64,000 bases of DNA, from the NCBI GenBank assembly GCA_947652325.1, contig CANTCQ010000004.1, forward strand, positions 22,224-86,223, written 5' to 3'. The stretch is from an uncultured Mycoplasmatota bacterium. GTDB lineage: Bacteria > Bacillota_I > Bacilli_A > RF39 > UBA660. Each line of letters starts with the position of its first letter. The first letter of the stretch is position 1. Shown here in pieces: positions 36,539 through 44,812 of the stretch. Under the pieces are notes generated by a model. That model saw only the letters and a program-made list of their open reading frames with translations. It was not told the DNA's origin and did no database searches. Made by a program: the position numbers and the translations under genes.

Positions 36539-37285
36539 ATGTATTGTGATACACATTGTCATTTGTTTAAAGAATATTATGAAGATATTGATGGGATAAT
36601 CGATAACGCATATCAAAGTGGAGTGAATCGAATGATTGTTTCTGGATGTGATGGTAAATCGAATAAGGAAGTTATGAAATTAATAAAAAAAGAAGGTGTT
36701 TATGGAACAATTGGCTTGCATCCCGAGGACGTTTTAAATTGTACATTAGAAGATTTAGAATTTATAGAAAGAAATTTAAATCATCCTAAAATTATCGCTG
36801 TTGGAGAAATTGGTCTTGATTATCATTATGGAAAGGAAACCCGAGAAGAACAAATTCATTTGTTTGAGTTACAACTTGCTTTAGCAGAAAAATTTAATTT
36901 ACCTGTAGTTGTTCATTCTAGAGAAGCTACTTTAGATACAATAAATAGTTTAAAGAAGTTTAAAGTATATGGTGTAATTCATTCTTTTAGTGGAAGTTTA
37001 GAAACTGCGAAAATTTATATAAAAATGGGTTTTTTACTTGGTGTGAATGGTGTGATTACTTTTAAAAATTGTAATTTAAAAGAAGTCATAAAAAAAATTC
37101 CTTTACATAGTATTTTACTGGAAACAGATTCTCCGTATTTAACACCTGTTCCTTTTCGGGGAAAGATAAATGAACCTTGTAAAATCCTAAATATTGCAGA
37201 ATTTGTAAGTAATTTAAAAGGTGTAAAGTTGAAAGAATTAGCTAGAATTACTAATGAAAATATAAAACGTGTTTTTGACATTTAA
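36539..37285 (+). CDS. tatD: TatD-family metal-dependent DNase
   Basis: Metal-dependent hydrolase with 3'-5' DNase activity in related proteins. The 248-residue TIM-barrel protein shows the metal ligands DTHCHLF (H-x-H), EIGLDYHYG, VVHSREA, VIHSFSG and ETDSPYLTP. I prefer the ATG at 36539, eight bases after GGAG, to the GTG at 36530. The metG-tatD-3D-protein-ksgA order matches Bacillus metS-yabD-yabE-(rnmV)-ksgA, with rnmV missing. Confidence 0.93.
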   Translation: MYCDTHCHLFKEYYEDIDGIIDNAYQSGVNRMIVSGCDGKSNKEVMKLIKKEGVYGTIGLHPEDVLNCTLEDLEFIERNLNHPKIIAVGEIGLDYHYGKETREEQIHLFELQLALAEKFNLPVVVHSREATLDTINSLKKFKVYGVIHSFSGSLETAKIYIKMGFLLGVNGVITFKNCNLKEVIKKIPLHSILLETDSPYLTPVPFRGKINEPCKILNIAEFVSNLKGVKLKELARITNENIKRVFDI

Positions 37286-37328
37286 ATTTTTCTTTGTTAG
37301 AATAATTTTATAGACAAGAGGTGAAATA

Positions 37329-37871
37329 GTGGTTCGTACTTTATTTAAAAATTTACTTAAATTAACACAAGTTGCTATTCTTGTTTTGTTGGTTATTTTT
37401 GTTGAATCGAGTAATAATATAAAAGAAACAAAAGTTTTAAATGATAATTATAATAAATCTATTGATTTATCTACTATGGCTTTGAAGTTAAAAGAAGATA
37501 TTGCCAATGATTTATATAGTGCTAAAGATACTTTTACAGGAGATTTAACGGGATATACCGCCGATTGCCCTTTGTGTAGCGGTCGTCTTGCGTGTCTTCC
37601 TAATTACTATGTACTTGATGGAACAGATACTTATCAAGATGTTTCTTATGGGAATGTACGAATTGTTGCTTCTAGTAAAAATTTACCGTGTGGAAGTATT
37701 ATTCGGTTTAATAAAGAAAGAATTTCAGATGAACCAATCCTGGCTATTGTTCTTGATAGAGGTGTCCTTGGAAATGATATTGATTTGTTAACTCCAGAGG
37801 TAAGTTATGCAAATTCTTATGTGGGACGTTCTGTAATTACTTATGATGTTTTAAGAAATGGATGGCAATAG
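37329..37871 (+). CDS. 3D-domain cell-wall protein (YabE/RpfB-like)
   Basis: A secreted or membrane-anchored protein with one N-terminal hydrophobic segment (about residues 12-27). Its C-terminal 3D domain carries the conserved aspartates, visible in LAIVLDRGVLGNDIDLL. The 3D fold is shared with lytic transglycosylases such as MltA, so peptidoglycan cleavage is likely but not shown. A pair of close cysteines (CPLC) and a further C-x5-C lie before the domain. It lacks the DUF348 and G5 domains of YabE. The start is GTG after AGGTGA. At 180 residues it is a minimal member. Confidence 0.83.
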   Translation: MVRTLFKNLLKLTQVAILVLLVIFVESSNNIKETKVLNDNYNKSIDLSTMALKLKEDIANDLYSAKDTFTGDLTGYTADCPLCSGRLACLPNYYVLDGTDTYQDVSYGNVRIVASSKNLPCGSIIRFNKERISDEPILAIVLDRGVLGNDIDLLTPEVSYANSYVGRSVITYDVLRNGWQ

Positions 37872-37896
37872 GCCATTTTTTTAGATAGGAAAAATT

Positions 37897-38685
37897 ATGA
37901 AAGAGATAAAAGCTAAAAAAAAGTATGGGCAAAATTTTTTGAAAAATAAAGAAATTTTAGAAAAAATTGCCAATGCTATTGAAATTCAAGAGAATGATTT
38001 GGTTATTGAAATAGGACCAGGAATGGGAGCTTTAACTGCATACTTATATCAAAAGAATTCTTTTTTGTTGTGCTATGAAATTGATACACGAATGAAAGTA
38101 TATTTAGAGAAATATAATACAGATAAAAGTCAAGTGATTTATGATGATTTTTTAAATAGAGAAATTTTATTAGATATCAACAAATTTCATTATGAAAAAG
38201 TTTATGTCGTTGCAAATATTCCCTATTATATTACTTCCCCTATTATTACAAAATTATTAGAACTTTCTATTTTTGAAGAAATTGTTTTGCTTATTCAAAA
38301 GGAAGTAGCACAAAGAATTACGTCAACTTCTTATTCAAAATTATATAATGCTTTTACTTTGTATGTTGATTATTATTATGAAGCAGAACTTTTGTTTTTA
38401 GTGGATAGAAATCAATTTGCACCAGTTCCCAATGTAGATAGTGCAGTGGTGAAATTAATAAAAAAAGAGAATGTTCCTATTAAAAATAAAGAATTTTATT
38501 TTCAGTTCATTAAGGAGGCATTTTCTAGTAAAAGAAAAACATTGAAAAATAATATTAAAGGCTATAATTGGAAAAAGATAAAAGGTATACTTGAATGTTT
38601 AGGATATAAGGAAAATGTAAGAGCAGAGGAAATAAGAAAAGAAGATTTTTATCAATTGGTTTATTTGTATGAAAATAATAAGTAA
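37897..38685 (+). CDS. rsmA: 16S rRNA dimethyladenosine transferase RsmA (KsgA)
   Basis: Adds two methyl groups to each of A1518 and A1519 near the 3' end of 16S rRNA. The 262-residue protein has KKKYGQNFLKNKEILEKI at the start, the SAM motif VIEIGPGMGALT, and the catalytic VVANIPYYITSPI. A helical C-terminal domain has the SSKRKTLKNN block. The ribosome site is weak. It precedes yabG, as in Bacillus. Confidence 0.95.
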   Translation: MKEIKAKKKYGQNFLKNKEILEKIANAIEIQENDLVIEIGPGMGALTAYLYQKNSFLLCYEIDTRMKVYLEKYNTDKSQVIYDDFLNREILLDINKFHYEKVYVVANIPYYITSPIITKLLELSIFEEIVLLIQKEVAQRITSTSYSKLYNAFTLYVDYYYEAELLFLVDRNQFAPVPNVDSAVVKLIKKENVPIKNKEFYFQFIKEAFSSKRKTLKNNIKGYNWKKIKGILECLGYKENVRAEEIRKEDFYQLVYLYENNK

Positions 38686-38726
38686 ATTATTTTAAATTTT
38701 AGCATATAGTATATTGGTGATGCAAA

Positions 38727-39521
38727 ATGCCTATTAAAAAAGGAGACATTGTCACACGGAAAAGTTATGGTAACGATACACTTTTTAAAGTCATGAACAT
38801 TAAAGGTAAAATTTGTTATTTAAAAGGAATAGATGTCCGTTTATATGCTGATAGTGAAGAAAGTGATTTGGTTGTTTTAGATGAAGAAGAAAAGAAACAA
38901 TTACAAGAAGAAAATGAGGATGACTTAGAAGATGATGATATCATAGACACGTTAGATAGAAGTTCTTATTTTTATTTACCTGGTAAGATTATGCATATTG
39001 ATGGTGATAATGAATATTTACAAAGGTGTTTAAATTATTATAAAAAACACAATATTTTTGCGGTTGGGAAAAAAATGAGTGAAATGGAAATTCATACTAA
39101 AATACGTGAATTATTACAAGAATATAAACCAGATATTGTCATTATTACAGGTCATGATGCTTATTTTAAGAAAAAAGGAAATATTCATGATTTACGAAAT
39201 TATAAGAATACGGAAAATTTTGTTAAGGCAGTAAGAGAATGTCGTCGATATGAAAAAAGTCATGAAAAGTTAGTGATTATAGCGGGTGCTTGTCAAAGTA
39301 ATTATGAAGAGTTAATAAAAGCAGGTGCTAATTTTGCATCTAGTCCAAAACGTGTTAATATTCATTGTTTAGACCCAGCTATTATTGCAACAAGTCTTTC
39401 ACTTACAGAACGAAATAAAGAAGTGGATTTGCTAACTTTACTTGAGAAAACAAAGTATGGGAGTGATGGAATGGGAGGACTTATAAGCAATGGTCTTATG
39501 TATGTGGGATATCCAAGATAA
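38727..39521 (+). CDS. yabG: Sporulation-specific protease YabG
   Basis: Cysteine-type peptidase that trims spore-coat proteins in the mother cell. The 264-residue protein begins IKKGDIVTRKSYGNDTLFKV. The conserved VVIITGHDAY, YFKKKGNIHDLRNYKNTENFVKAVRECR and VIIAGACQSNYEELIKAGANFASSPKRVNIHCLDP blocks hold the catalytic H and C. An acidic insert (residues about 50-74) is longer than usual. Only spore formers carry this gene. Confidence 0.93.
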   Translation: MPIKKGDIVTRKSYGNDTLFKVMNIKGKICYLKGIDVRLYADSEESDLVVLDEEEKKQLQEENEDDLEDDDIIDTLDRSSYFYLPGKIMHIDGDNEYLQRCLNYYKKHNIFAVGKKMSEMEIHTKIRELLQEYKPDIVIITGHDAYFKKKGNIHDLRNYKNTENFVKAVRECRRYEKSHEKLVIIAGACQSNYEELIKAGANFASSPKRVNIHCLDPAIIATSLSLTERNKEVDLLTLLEKTKYGSDGMGGLISNGLMYVGYPR

Positions 39522-39530
39522 GGGGGATTT

Positions 39531-39743
39531 ATGAATTTAAATGTTATTAAAGATGAGGTAAAAAGTCATTTACATCAGGAAGTTTCTATTTCTGTATTTG
39601 GTCTTCGAAATAAAAATTATCAAGTAAATGGTTATATTTCAAATGTTTATCCAAGTATTTTTACAGTAAACGAAGGTGGTACAGAAAAAAGTTTTACCTA
39701 TTCTGATATAGCAACAGGTGAAATAAGTATCAAGTATTTGTAA
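39531..39743 (+). CDS. veg: Veg family protein
   Basis: A 70-residue beta-rich protein; Bacillus Veg affects biofilm formation and is highly transcribed. It begins MNLNVIKDEVKSHLHQ and has the segment GLRNKNYQVNGYISNVYPSIFTV typical of the family. GGGGGA precedes the ATG. It lies right after yabG, as in Bacillus. Confidence 0.9.
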   Translation: MNLNVIKDEVKSHLHQEVSISVFGLRNKNYQVNGYISNVYPSIFTVNEGGTEKSFTYSDIATGEISIKYL

Positions 39744-39822
39744 AAACTCTTGATTACTTCCAAAATATGGATTACAATGATAATAAGTTACTAAAAATAA
39801 AACTTTAGAAGGAGAGTAAGAC

Positions 39823-40086
39823 ATGGAAATTACATCAGTAACCGTACGTAAATTTGAAAAAGATGGTAACAGAATGAAAGGAATAGCAACGGTGGTTATC
39901 GACAATTCATTTGCTATTCATGACATCAGAATTATTGAAGGAGATAATGGTCTATTTATAGCTATGCCAAGTAGAAAAACTGCTACTGGAGAATATAAAG
40001 ATATTGCACATCCAATCAATACCGATGTTCGTAATATGTTCCAACAAGCTATTTTAGACGAATATAATAAACCAAGCGAAGAATAG
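39823..40086 (+). CDS. spoVG: SpoVG
   Basis: Small nucleic-acid-binding regulator of septation, sporulation and, in other Bacillota, of virulence genes. The 87 residues begin [40 protein letters not shown]. The family block [23 protein letters not shown] is conserved. AGAAGGAGAG lies before the ATG. A hairpin terminator follows at once. In Bacillus several genes (sspF, ispE, purR) separate veg from spoVG; here they are adjacent. Confidence 0.95.
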   Translation: MEITSVTVRKFEKDGNRMKGIATVVIDNSFAIHDIRIIEGDNGLFIAMPSRKTATGEYKDIAHPINTDVRNMFQQAILDEYNKPSEE

Positions 40087-40105
40087 TTAGTTGATGGTAA
40101 TTAGA

Positions 40106-40130
40106 AAAATCTAGTAAAATAGATTTTTTT
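40106..40130 (+). terminator. Terminator of spoVG
   Basis: AAAATCTA (40106-40113) pairs with TAGATTTT (40120-40127) around GTAAAA, with further T residues after it. Confidence 0.8.
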
Positions 40131-40180
40131 TCATATTTGTTTTCTTTTTTGCATACTCTTTTGTAGGGAGCGTGTTAGTT

Positions 40181-40471
40181 ATGGATAGAGAAGTGGATAA
40201 TATATTAATTGGTGGACATGAATTAAAAATTAGTGATAGAAGAGAAATATTTCTGTCAGGTATAAAAAAGATTACAAGTTTTGATAATGAAGAATTTTTA
40301 ATGGAAAGTAATATGGGAATTATTTTACTTAAAGGAAGTAATTTAGAAATCTTAAAATTAGATACCCATGATGGCAATGTAAAAATAAAAGGAAAGATAA
40401 ATAGTTTTACCTATTTAGATGGAGAAAATAAGCAAGATAAGGAAAGTTTTTTTAGTAAACTATTTAAATAA
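40181..40471 (+). CDS. yabP: Sporulation protein YabP
   Basis: A 96-residue spore-formation protein of the YabP/YqfC family. The typical KKITSFDNEEFLMESNMGIILLKGSNLEI segment, KIKGKINSFTYLD and the beta-rich layout are visible. AGGGAG lies ten bases before the ATG at 40181; a GTG at 40172 lies too close to it. The stop and the ATG of yabQ share an A, so the pair is coupled. Known to be needed for cortex formation in Clostridioides but not in Bacillus; the role here is inferred. Confidence 0.9.
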   Translation: MDREVDNILIGGHELKISDRREIFLSGIKKITSFDNEEFLMESNMGIILLKGSNLEILKLDTHDGNVKIKGKINSFTYLDGENKQDKESFFSKLFK

Positions 40472-40776
40472 TGAATTATAAATTACAACTTATCTCTTTT
40501 ATTTTTTCTTTTTTGTTTGGTATTTTCTTTTATTTTACAAGTTTGTTAAATTATAAATTAATTAAAAAGCAATCTTCTTTTTTTAAATACGTTATAACTA
40601 CAATATATATATTTAATATATCTTTTATATATATTTTGCTAATGTATAAAATAAATTATGGAATTATTCATCTTTATTTTCTCTTTTTGCTATTTTTTGG
40701 ATTTTTGTTTGGGTGGATTTATAGTAAAAAATTGCGAAAAATTTGTAAAGTTTTAAGCAAGAAATTGAAACGTTAA
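40471..40776 (+). CDS. yabQ: YabQ-like spore cortex protein
   Basis: A 101-residue membrane protein with four hydrophobic segments and a short basic C-terminus (SKKLRKICKVLSKKLKR). It matches YabQ in position (yabP-yabQ-divIC), topology and the basic tail, but sequence conservation is weak. In Bacillus, YabQ is a mother-cell membrane protein needed for the spore cortex. Starts inside the yabP stop codon. Confidence 0.75.
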   Translation: MNYKLQLISFIFSFLFGIFFYFTSLLNYKLIKKQSSFFKYVITTIYIFNISFIYILLMYKINYGIIHLYFLFLLFFGFLFGWIYSKKLRKICKVLSKKLKR

Positions 40777-40818
40777 TTAATTCATGCTATAATTTTTTTT
40801 AGAATAGGAGAGCCAAAA

Positions 40819-41124
40819 ATGAAGAATAAAAAGATTACAAAGAAAACAAAACGGCGTTTAACTTTTTTATCTTGTATTATTATTTTTTTGGTGGTTACTA
40901 TTATTACTACTGTATTTAATGATTTTTGTCAAATTATAAAAAATAGAAATGAAATTGTTTTGCTTAATGATACATATAATACATTACTTCATGAAGAAGA
41001 GTCTTTACAATCAGAAATTACAAAATTACAAGATATGGATTATGTAGCAAGATACGCTAGAGAAAAATACTTATATTCATTACCAAATGAAGTAATTATT
41101 CGATTGCCACACGAAAAAGAGTAA
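40819..41124 (+). CDS. divIC: DivIC/FtsB-type septum formation protein
   Basis: A bitopic division protein that pairs with FtsL. The 101-residue protein has a basic cytoplasmic tail, one membrane segment (about residues 14-36), then a coiled coil (NRNEIVLLNDTYNTLLHEEESLQSEITKL) and the conserved DMDYVARYAREKYLYSLPNEVII end. GAATAGGAGA lies before the ATG. Follows yabP-yabQ, as in Bacillus. Confidence 0.92.
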   Translation: MKNKKITKKTKRRLTFLSCIIIFLVVTIITTVFNDFCQIIKNRNEIVLLNDTYNTLLHEEESLQSEITKLQDMDYVARYAREKYLYSLPNEVIIRLPHEKE

Positions 41125-41206
41125 TTTTATAAATAGGTGTATCTTTTAAAAAGATTTGCTTTTTTTTTGTTTTTTTTTATATAATAAAAAATCAAGTGGT
41201 GAAAGT

Positions 41207-41932
41207 ATGAAAAAATTATTAGAAATTCAAGAAGTTTTATTTTGTTCTTCTGATGAAGTATTATTACATATTCAAAATTTGTCTTTTTTTTCAGGAATTT
41301 CTGTTTTTTTATCTGGAACGAACGCCAGTGGAAAAACACTTCTTTTAAAAGCAATAGCAAAACAAATAAAATATAAAGGTAGGATTAATCGTAAGGAAAA
41401 AGTAGAAGTAGTGTTTAACTCTCCTTTGTTCCTTGCAAATAGTGTAGAAGACGAACTTAAGTATTTGTTATTAGAAGATGAACAAAAAAAGTTTGTTTCT
41501 TCTTTTTTTAAAGAAAAAGAGTTAGTTCAAAATCCCAATCAAATTAATGAGGAACACAAAAAATTGCTTCAGCTTTGTAAAGCTTTTTTAAATAAGCCAT
41601 CTATTGTTTTTATTGATGAGGTATTTTCTTTTTTAAGTAAAGAGAATCAAGCTATAATTTTTTCTTATGCAAAAGATGCACAAATTACATTAGTATCTGT
41701 TTCAAAAAATATAGAAGAGGCAATGGACTATGATTATATGATTGTTTTGGATAAGGGACGTATTGCGATAGAAGGTAAGACCATGCAAGTTTTACAAGAA
41801 GAAAAACTATTAAAACGTTTGGGAATAGGACTTCCTTTTTATGTGGATTTATCAATTCAGTTAAAGCTTTATGGTTTGATTGATAAAATATATACAACGA
41901 AGAAGGAATTAGTGGAGGCATTATGGAAATAA
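41207..41932 (+). CDS. Degenerate ECF-type ABC ATPase (EcfA1-like)
   Basis: Resembles the energy-coupling-factor ATPase that drives vitamin import. The 241-residue protein keeps a Walker A (SGTNASGKTLLLKAI) and a Walker B (SIVFIDEVF). The ABC signature LSGGQ is lost (INEEHKKLLQL in its place) and the H-loop histidine is replaced (VSVSKNIEEA). I start it at the ATG at 41207, after GTGGTGA. It overlaps the next gene by 10 bases. In related genomes this position holds ecfA1-ecfA2-ecfT before truA; ecfT is absent here. It cannot be a normal transporter motor without a partner; a changed role or decay is likely. Confidence 0.75.
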   Translation: MKKLLEIQEVLFCSSDEVLLHIQNLSFFSGISVFLSGTNASGKTLLLKAIAKQIKYKGRINRKEKVEVVFNSPLFLANSVEDELKYLLLEDEQKKFVSSFFKEKELVQNPNQINEEHKKLLQLCKAFLNKPSIVFIDEVFSFLSKENQAIIFSYAKDAQITLVSVSKNIEEAMDYDYMIVLDKGRIAIEGKTMQVLQEEKLLKRLGIGLPFYVDLSIQLKLYGLIDKIYTTKKELVEALWK

Positions 41933-42558
41933 ATGAATTTGTAAAGAAAGGGAAAATTAATGCGTTTAATCATTTGCATTTAGCTCCTTTTTTAGAATCT
42001 GAACATCCAAGCCTAGCTAAAGTTGCTAATTCATATAATGATGTACTAGTGCACGATTATATTTTTTTTAAAACTTCTTGTGAAGAAAAGAGGATAAAGG
42101 ATGGTTTAAAATTAGTAGCACTTCCTTTTGAGGTTTTATCTAAAAAAATGCAAGTTTTGTCTAGGTCAGAACTTTTAAAAATTGAACTTTCTATTCTTTT
42201 GATACGAAATGTGGATACGATAGTTGTTTATCAATTTGATTTTAATTTTATGGAGAAAGAGTTACTTTACTTTAAAAAATTATTTAAAAAGCTAGTGAGT
42301 AAGTATGGAAAAACCATTGTTCTTTTAGATAGCAAGATAGATTTTATGATTGATTTGGTTGATAGAATTGTTGTGCGTAATTTTAAAAATGAATTAGAAG
42401 TTTTTGTGAATCCTACTTTTTATGAAGAACATTTACTAGAACTTTTGGAAGCTCCTAAGATAGTGGATTTTGTAAATTATGTAAATCATTGTGGAAAAAA
42501 GATAGGGAAATATACAGACATTAAAGAGTTAATTAAAGCTATTTATAGGGAAGTGTAG
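41923..42558 (+). CDS. Remnant EcfA2-like ATPase without nucleotide-binding motifs
   Basis: A 211-residue protein in the place of ecfA2. The C-terminal half still aligns with the ATPase fold: VLSRSELLKIELSILLIRNVDTIVVYQFD stands where signature and Walker B belong, and YGKTIVLLDSKIDFMIDLVDRIVV stands where the H-loop belongs. Walker A is absent, Walker B lacks its D-E pair and the H-loop histidine is gone. The reading frame is nevertheless intact, which argues for a retained structural role rather than simple decay. It ends two bases before truA. Confidence 0.65.
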   Translation: MEINEFVKKGKINAFNHLHLAPFLESEHPSLAKVANSYNDVLVHDYIFFKTSCEEKRIKDGLKLVALPFEVLSKKMQVLSRSELLKIELSILLIRNVDTIVVYQFDFNFMEKELLYFKKLFKKLVSKYGKTIVLLDSKIDFMIDLVDRIVVRNFKNELEVFVNPTFYEEHLLELLEAPKIVDFVNYVNHCGKKIGKYTDIKELIKAIYREV

Positions 42559-42560
42559 TT

Positions 42561-43286
42561 ATGCGTTATTTTATTAGAGTACAATATGATGGGAGCGAGT
42601 TTTTTGGATTCCAAAGGCAAAGAGATAAAAAAACAGTGCAAGGAGAAATTGAACGTGCTTTGTCTATCATTGATAAAAGTCCTATCATGGTGAAAGGAGC
42701 TGGAAGAACAGATGTGGGTGTTCATGCTAACGGGCAAGGCATTCATTTTGATTTAGATATAAAAGTTCCTAGTGAAAGACTTGTTACAGCAATAAACTCC
42801 ATCGTACATCCTTATATTCATGTTTTGGAATGTAAAGAGGTAGAAAAGGATTTTCATGCTCGTTTTTCTGTCAAAGAGAAAAAATATATCTATAAAATTT
42901 GGACAGGAGAATTTAGTCCTTTTAAAGAAAATTATTATTTACAGTATGATAAAAAGATAGATTTAGAACTATTAGAGGCTTGTGCAAAAGTTTTTATTGG
43001 AAGTCATGATTTTCATAATTTTGTTTCGGGAAGTAGAGAAAATTCAAATGCAAGCATTTTCGATGTATCTGTACAGAAAAAGGAAGAAGAAATTGCTATT
43101 ATTTTTACAGGGAAAAGCTTTTACCGGTATATGGTTCGTAATTTAGTTGGTGCAATGTTGGATGTAAATGAAAAAAAATGTGATATATTTTTGTTAAAAA
43201 GAATGCTTAAGGAAAGTTGTTTTTCTTATCAACTTCGTACGGCACCAGCAAAGGGGTTATATTTGGAAGGAGTATATTATGAATAA
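42561..43286 (+). CDS. truA: tRNA pseudouridine(38-40) synthase TruA
   Basis: Isomerises uridines 38-40 in the anticodon arm. The 241-residue protein has the opening RYFIRVQYDGSEFFGFQRQ, the catalytic aspartate in GAGRTDVGVHA, the FHARFSVKEKKYIYKI segment and the C-terminal TGKSFYRYMVRNLVGAML block. It lies before rplM, as in most Bacilli, with one small gene between. Confidence 0.95.
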   Translation: MRYFIRVQYDGSEFFGFQRQRDKKTVQGEIERALSIIDKSPIMVKGAGRTDVGVHANGQGIHFDLDIKVPSERLVTAINSIVHPYIHVLECKEVEKDFHARFSVKEKKYIYKIWTGEFSPFKENYYLQYDKKIDLELLEACAKVFIGSHDFHNFVSGSRENSNASIFDVSVQKKEEEIAIIFTGKSFYRYMVRNLVGAMLDVNEKKCDIFLLKRMLKESCFSYQLRTAPAKGLYLEGVYYE

Positions 43287-43599
43287 TGAAGAAATAGAGT
43301 TACAAAAATCTGCCTATTTATTGGATAAAAATTTAAAATTTTATGTAGAACTTAATAATCTATATAATCAGTTATGTTATGGTATTAAAAAAAGAAAATG
43401 GTTAATACGTCCTACTTTAAGTAAAATAGTTCTTTTGGTTGAGGAAAATTGGGAGCAAGTTTATCTTTTGTCTAGAGAAGATATGTATATGGTGTTAAAT
43501 TGTATAAAGCTTGCTAGAAGTGCTGGAATTTCAGAAATTTTAAATTATAATAAAAAAGAATTCCAAAAGTTAGAAGAAAACTATACGAATTTTAGGTGA
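43279..43599 (+). CDS. Unrecognised 106-residue protein
   Basis: A reading frame overlapping the end of truA by 8 bases, predicted to be mainly helical, with no signal or membrane segment and one conserved-looking basic patch (GIKKRKWLIRPT). A ribosome site (GGAAGGAG) lies in the truA tail before the ATG. Position and overlap suggest co-translation with truA. I do not recognise a family. Confidence 0.7.
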   Translation: MNNEEIELQKSAYLLDKNLKFYVELNNLYNQLCYGIKKRKWLIRPTLSKIVLLVEENWEQVYLLSREDMYMVLNCIKLARSAGISEILNYNKKEFQKLEENYTNFR

Positions 43600-43615
43600 A
43601 TTTCTTATTTTTTGT

Positions 43616-43644
43616 TTGACTTTTTATTGTTTGTTGCATATAAT
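43616..43644 (+). promoter_or_regulatory. Sigma-A promoter of rplM-rpsI
   Basis: TTGACT (43616-43621), 17 bases, TATAAT (43639-43644). Transcription would start near 43651. Confidence 0.88.
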
Positions 43645-43650
43645 TTTAAC

Positions 43651-43727
43651 TGGTACATTTTATTTGTTATGAAGCGTTTTGCCCTGGGAAAGCAAAATTG
43701 TGGATGACTGATGAAAGGAAAAGATTC
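43651..43727 (+). promoter_or_regulatory. Structured L13-type leader
   Basis: A 77-base leader before rplM containing a hairpin (TTTTGC, 43677-43682; GCAAAA, 43692-43697) with the loop CCTGGGAAA. It corresponds in position to the L13 leader known from Bacillota, which is thought to mediate autoregulation by the ribosomal protein. The match is by position and simple structure only. Confidence 0.6.
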
Positions 43728-44159
43728 ATGAAAACATTCATGCAAAAAAAAGAAAATATTGAACGTAAGTGGTATGTAATCGATTGTGAAGGTAAAAATT
43801 TAGGTCGTATTGCTACAAAAGTAGCTACAGTTTTAAGAGGTAAACATAAAGTTACTTATACTCCTCATGTTGATTGTGGAGATTATGTAATTGTTATAAA
43901 TGCCTCAAAAGTGAATTTAACTGGTAATAAGCTAAACGATAAGATGTATTATAATCATAGTGGATATACTGGAGGATTACGTGAACGTAATGCAAAAACT
44001 ATGATTGAGAATTATCCAGAAGAAATGGTTGAAAGAGCGATTAAAGGGATGCTTCCTCATAATCGTTTGGGAAGACAAATGGCTAAAAAGCTATTTGTTT
44101 ATGCAGGTAGTGACCATAAACATGAAGCTCAAAAACCTGTAGAAATGAAAGTTGATTAG
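43728..44159 (+). CDS. rplM: 50S ribosomal protein L13
   Basis: The 143-residue protein begins [19 protein letters not shown] and contains [36 protein letters not shown], the [14 protein letters not shown] segment, and [20 protein letters not shown], all signature regions. I use the ATG at 43728 after AAAGGA, ten codons later than the longest open frame, because the earlier start would lie in the regulatory leader. Confidence 0.96.
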   Translation: MKTFMQKKENIERKWYVIDCEGKNLGRIATKVATVLRGKHKVTYTPHVDCGDYVIVINASKVNLTGNKLNDKMYYNHSGYTGGLRERNAKTMIENYPEEMVERAIKGMLPHNRLGRQMAKKLFVYAGSDHKHEAQKPVEMKVD

Positions 44160-44168
44160 GAGGGTATT

Positions 44169-44588
44169 ATGGCTACAAAACAAAGTTGGTCTGCTACAGG
44201 ACGTAGAAAACGTTCTAGTGCACAAGTTCGATTAGTAAGTGGAACTGGAAAAATTACAGTTAATGGTGTAGATGTTAATGAATATATGCCTTATGCCACT
44301 TTAGTAATGGATTTGAAACAACCTTTAGTTGCAACAAATAACGAAAATAAATTTGATATTACGGTTACGGTTAAAGGTGGAGGATTCTCTGGTCAAACTG
44401 GAGCAATTCGTTTAGGTATTACTCGCGCACTTTTAGCATTTGATGCAAATTCTGCCCAAAAAAGAGATGATTCTTATCGTAAGATTTTAAAAACTGCTGG
44501 ATTTGTTACTAGAGACCCAAGAGTGAAAGAACGTAAGAAACCAGGACTTAAAAAAGCTCGTAGAGCACCACAATTTAGTAAACGTTAA
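44169..44588 (+). CDS. rpsI: 30S ribosomal protein S9
   Basis: The 139-residue protein has [26 protein letters not shown], the [20 protein letters not shown] segment, and the invariant C-terminal [11 protein letters not shown] that reaches into the ribosomal P site. It follows rplM by 9 bases with an AGGAGG site, the standard pair. Confidence 0.97.
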   Translation: MATKQSWSATGRRKRSSAQVRLVSGTGKITVNGVDVNEYMPYATLVMDLKQPLVATNNENKFDITVTVKGGGFSGQTGAIRLGITRALLAFDANSAQKRDDSYRKILKTAGFVTRDPRVKERKKPGLKKARRAPQFSKR

Positions 44589-44608
44589 GATTTACAAGAT
44601 TCAATATT

Positions 44609-44638
44609 TGAAAAAGCTCGTATTTGCGAGTTTTTTTT
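44609..44638 (+). terminator. Terminator of rplM-rpsI
   Basis: AAAAAGCTCG (44611-44620) pairs with CGAG plus T residues (44627-44635), with one bulged G, followed by a T tract. The next 170 bases to the broken acetyltransferase are AT-rich with nothing else recognised. Confidence 0.8.
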
Positions 44639-44812
44639 ACATAAAATTATGGAATTTAGCTTACATGTAGACTATAAAAGTTAGTAGAAGTAATAGATAT
44701 TTTTATTTTTTTAGTAAAACTAGTTTTTTAAATATAAGTATTTATGATATATAATGACCTCAAACAAGAAGAAGTCAAAAATATAAACAATGAATTTAAT
44801 GGAGATTATAAG

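Noticed and set aside
41130..41170. Terminator after divIC
   Set aside because: A possible ATCTTTT/AAAAGAT hairpin is short, has almost no loop and its T tract is part of a general T-rich stretch; not strong enough to list.
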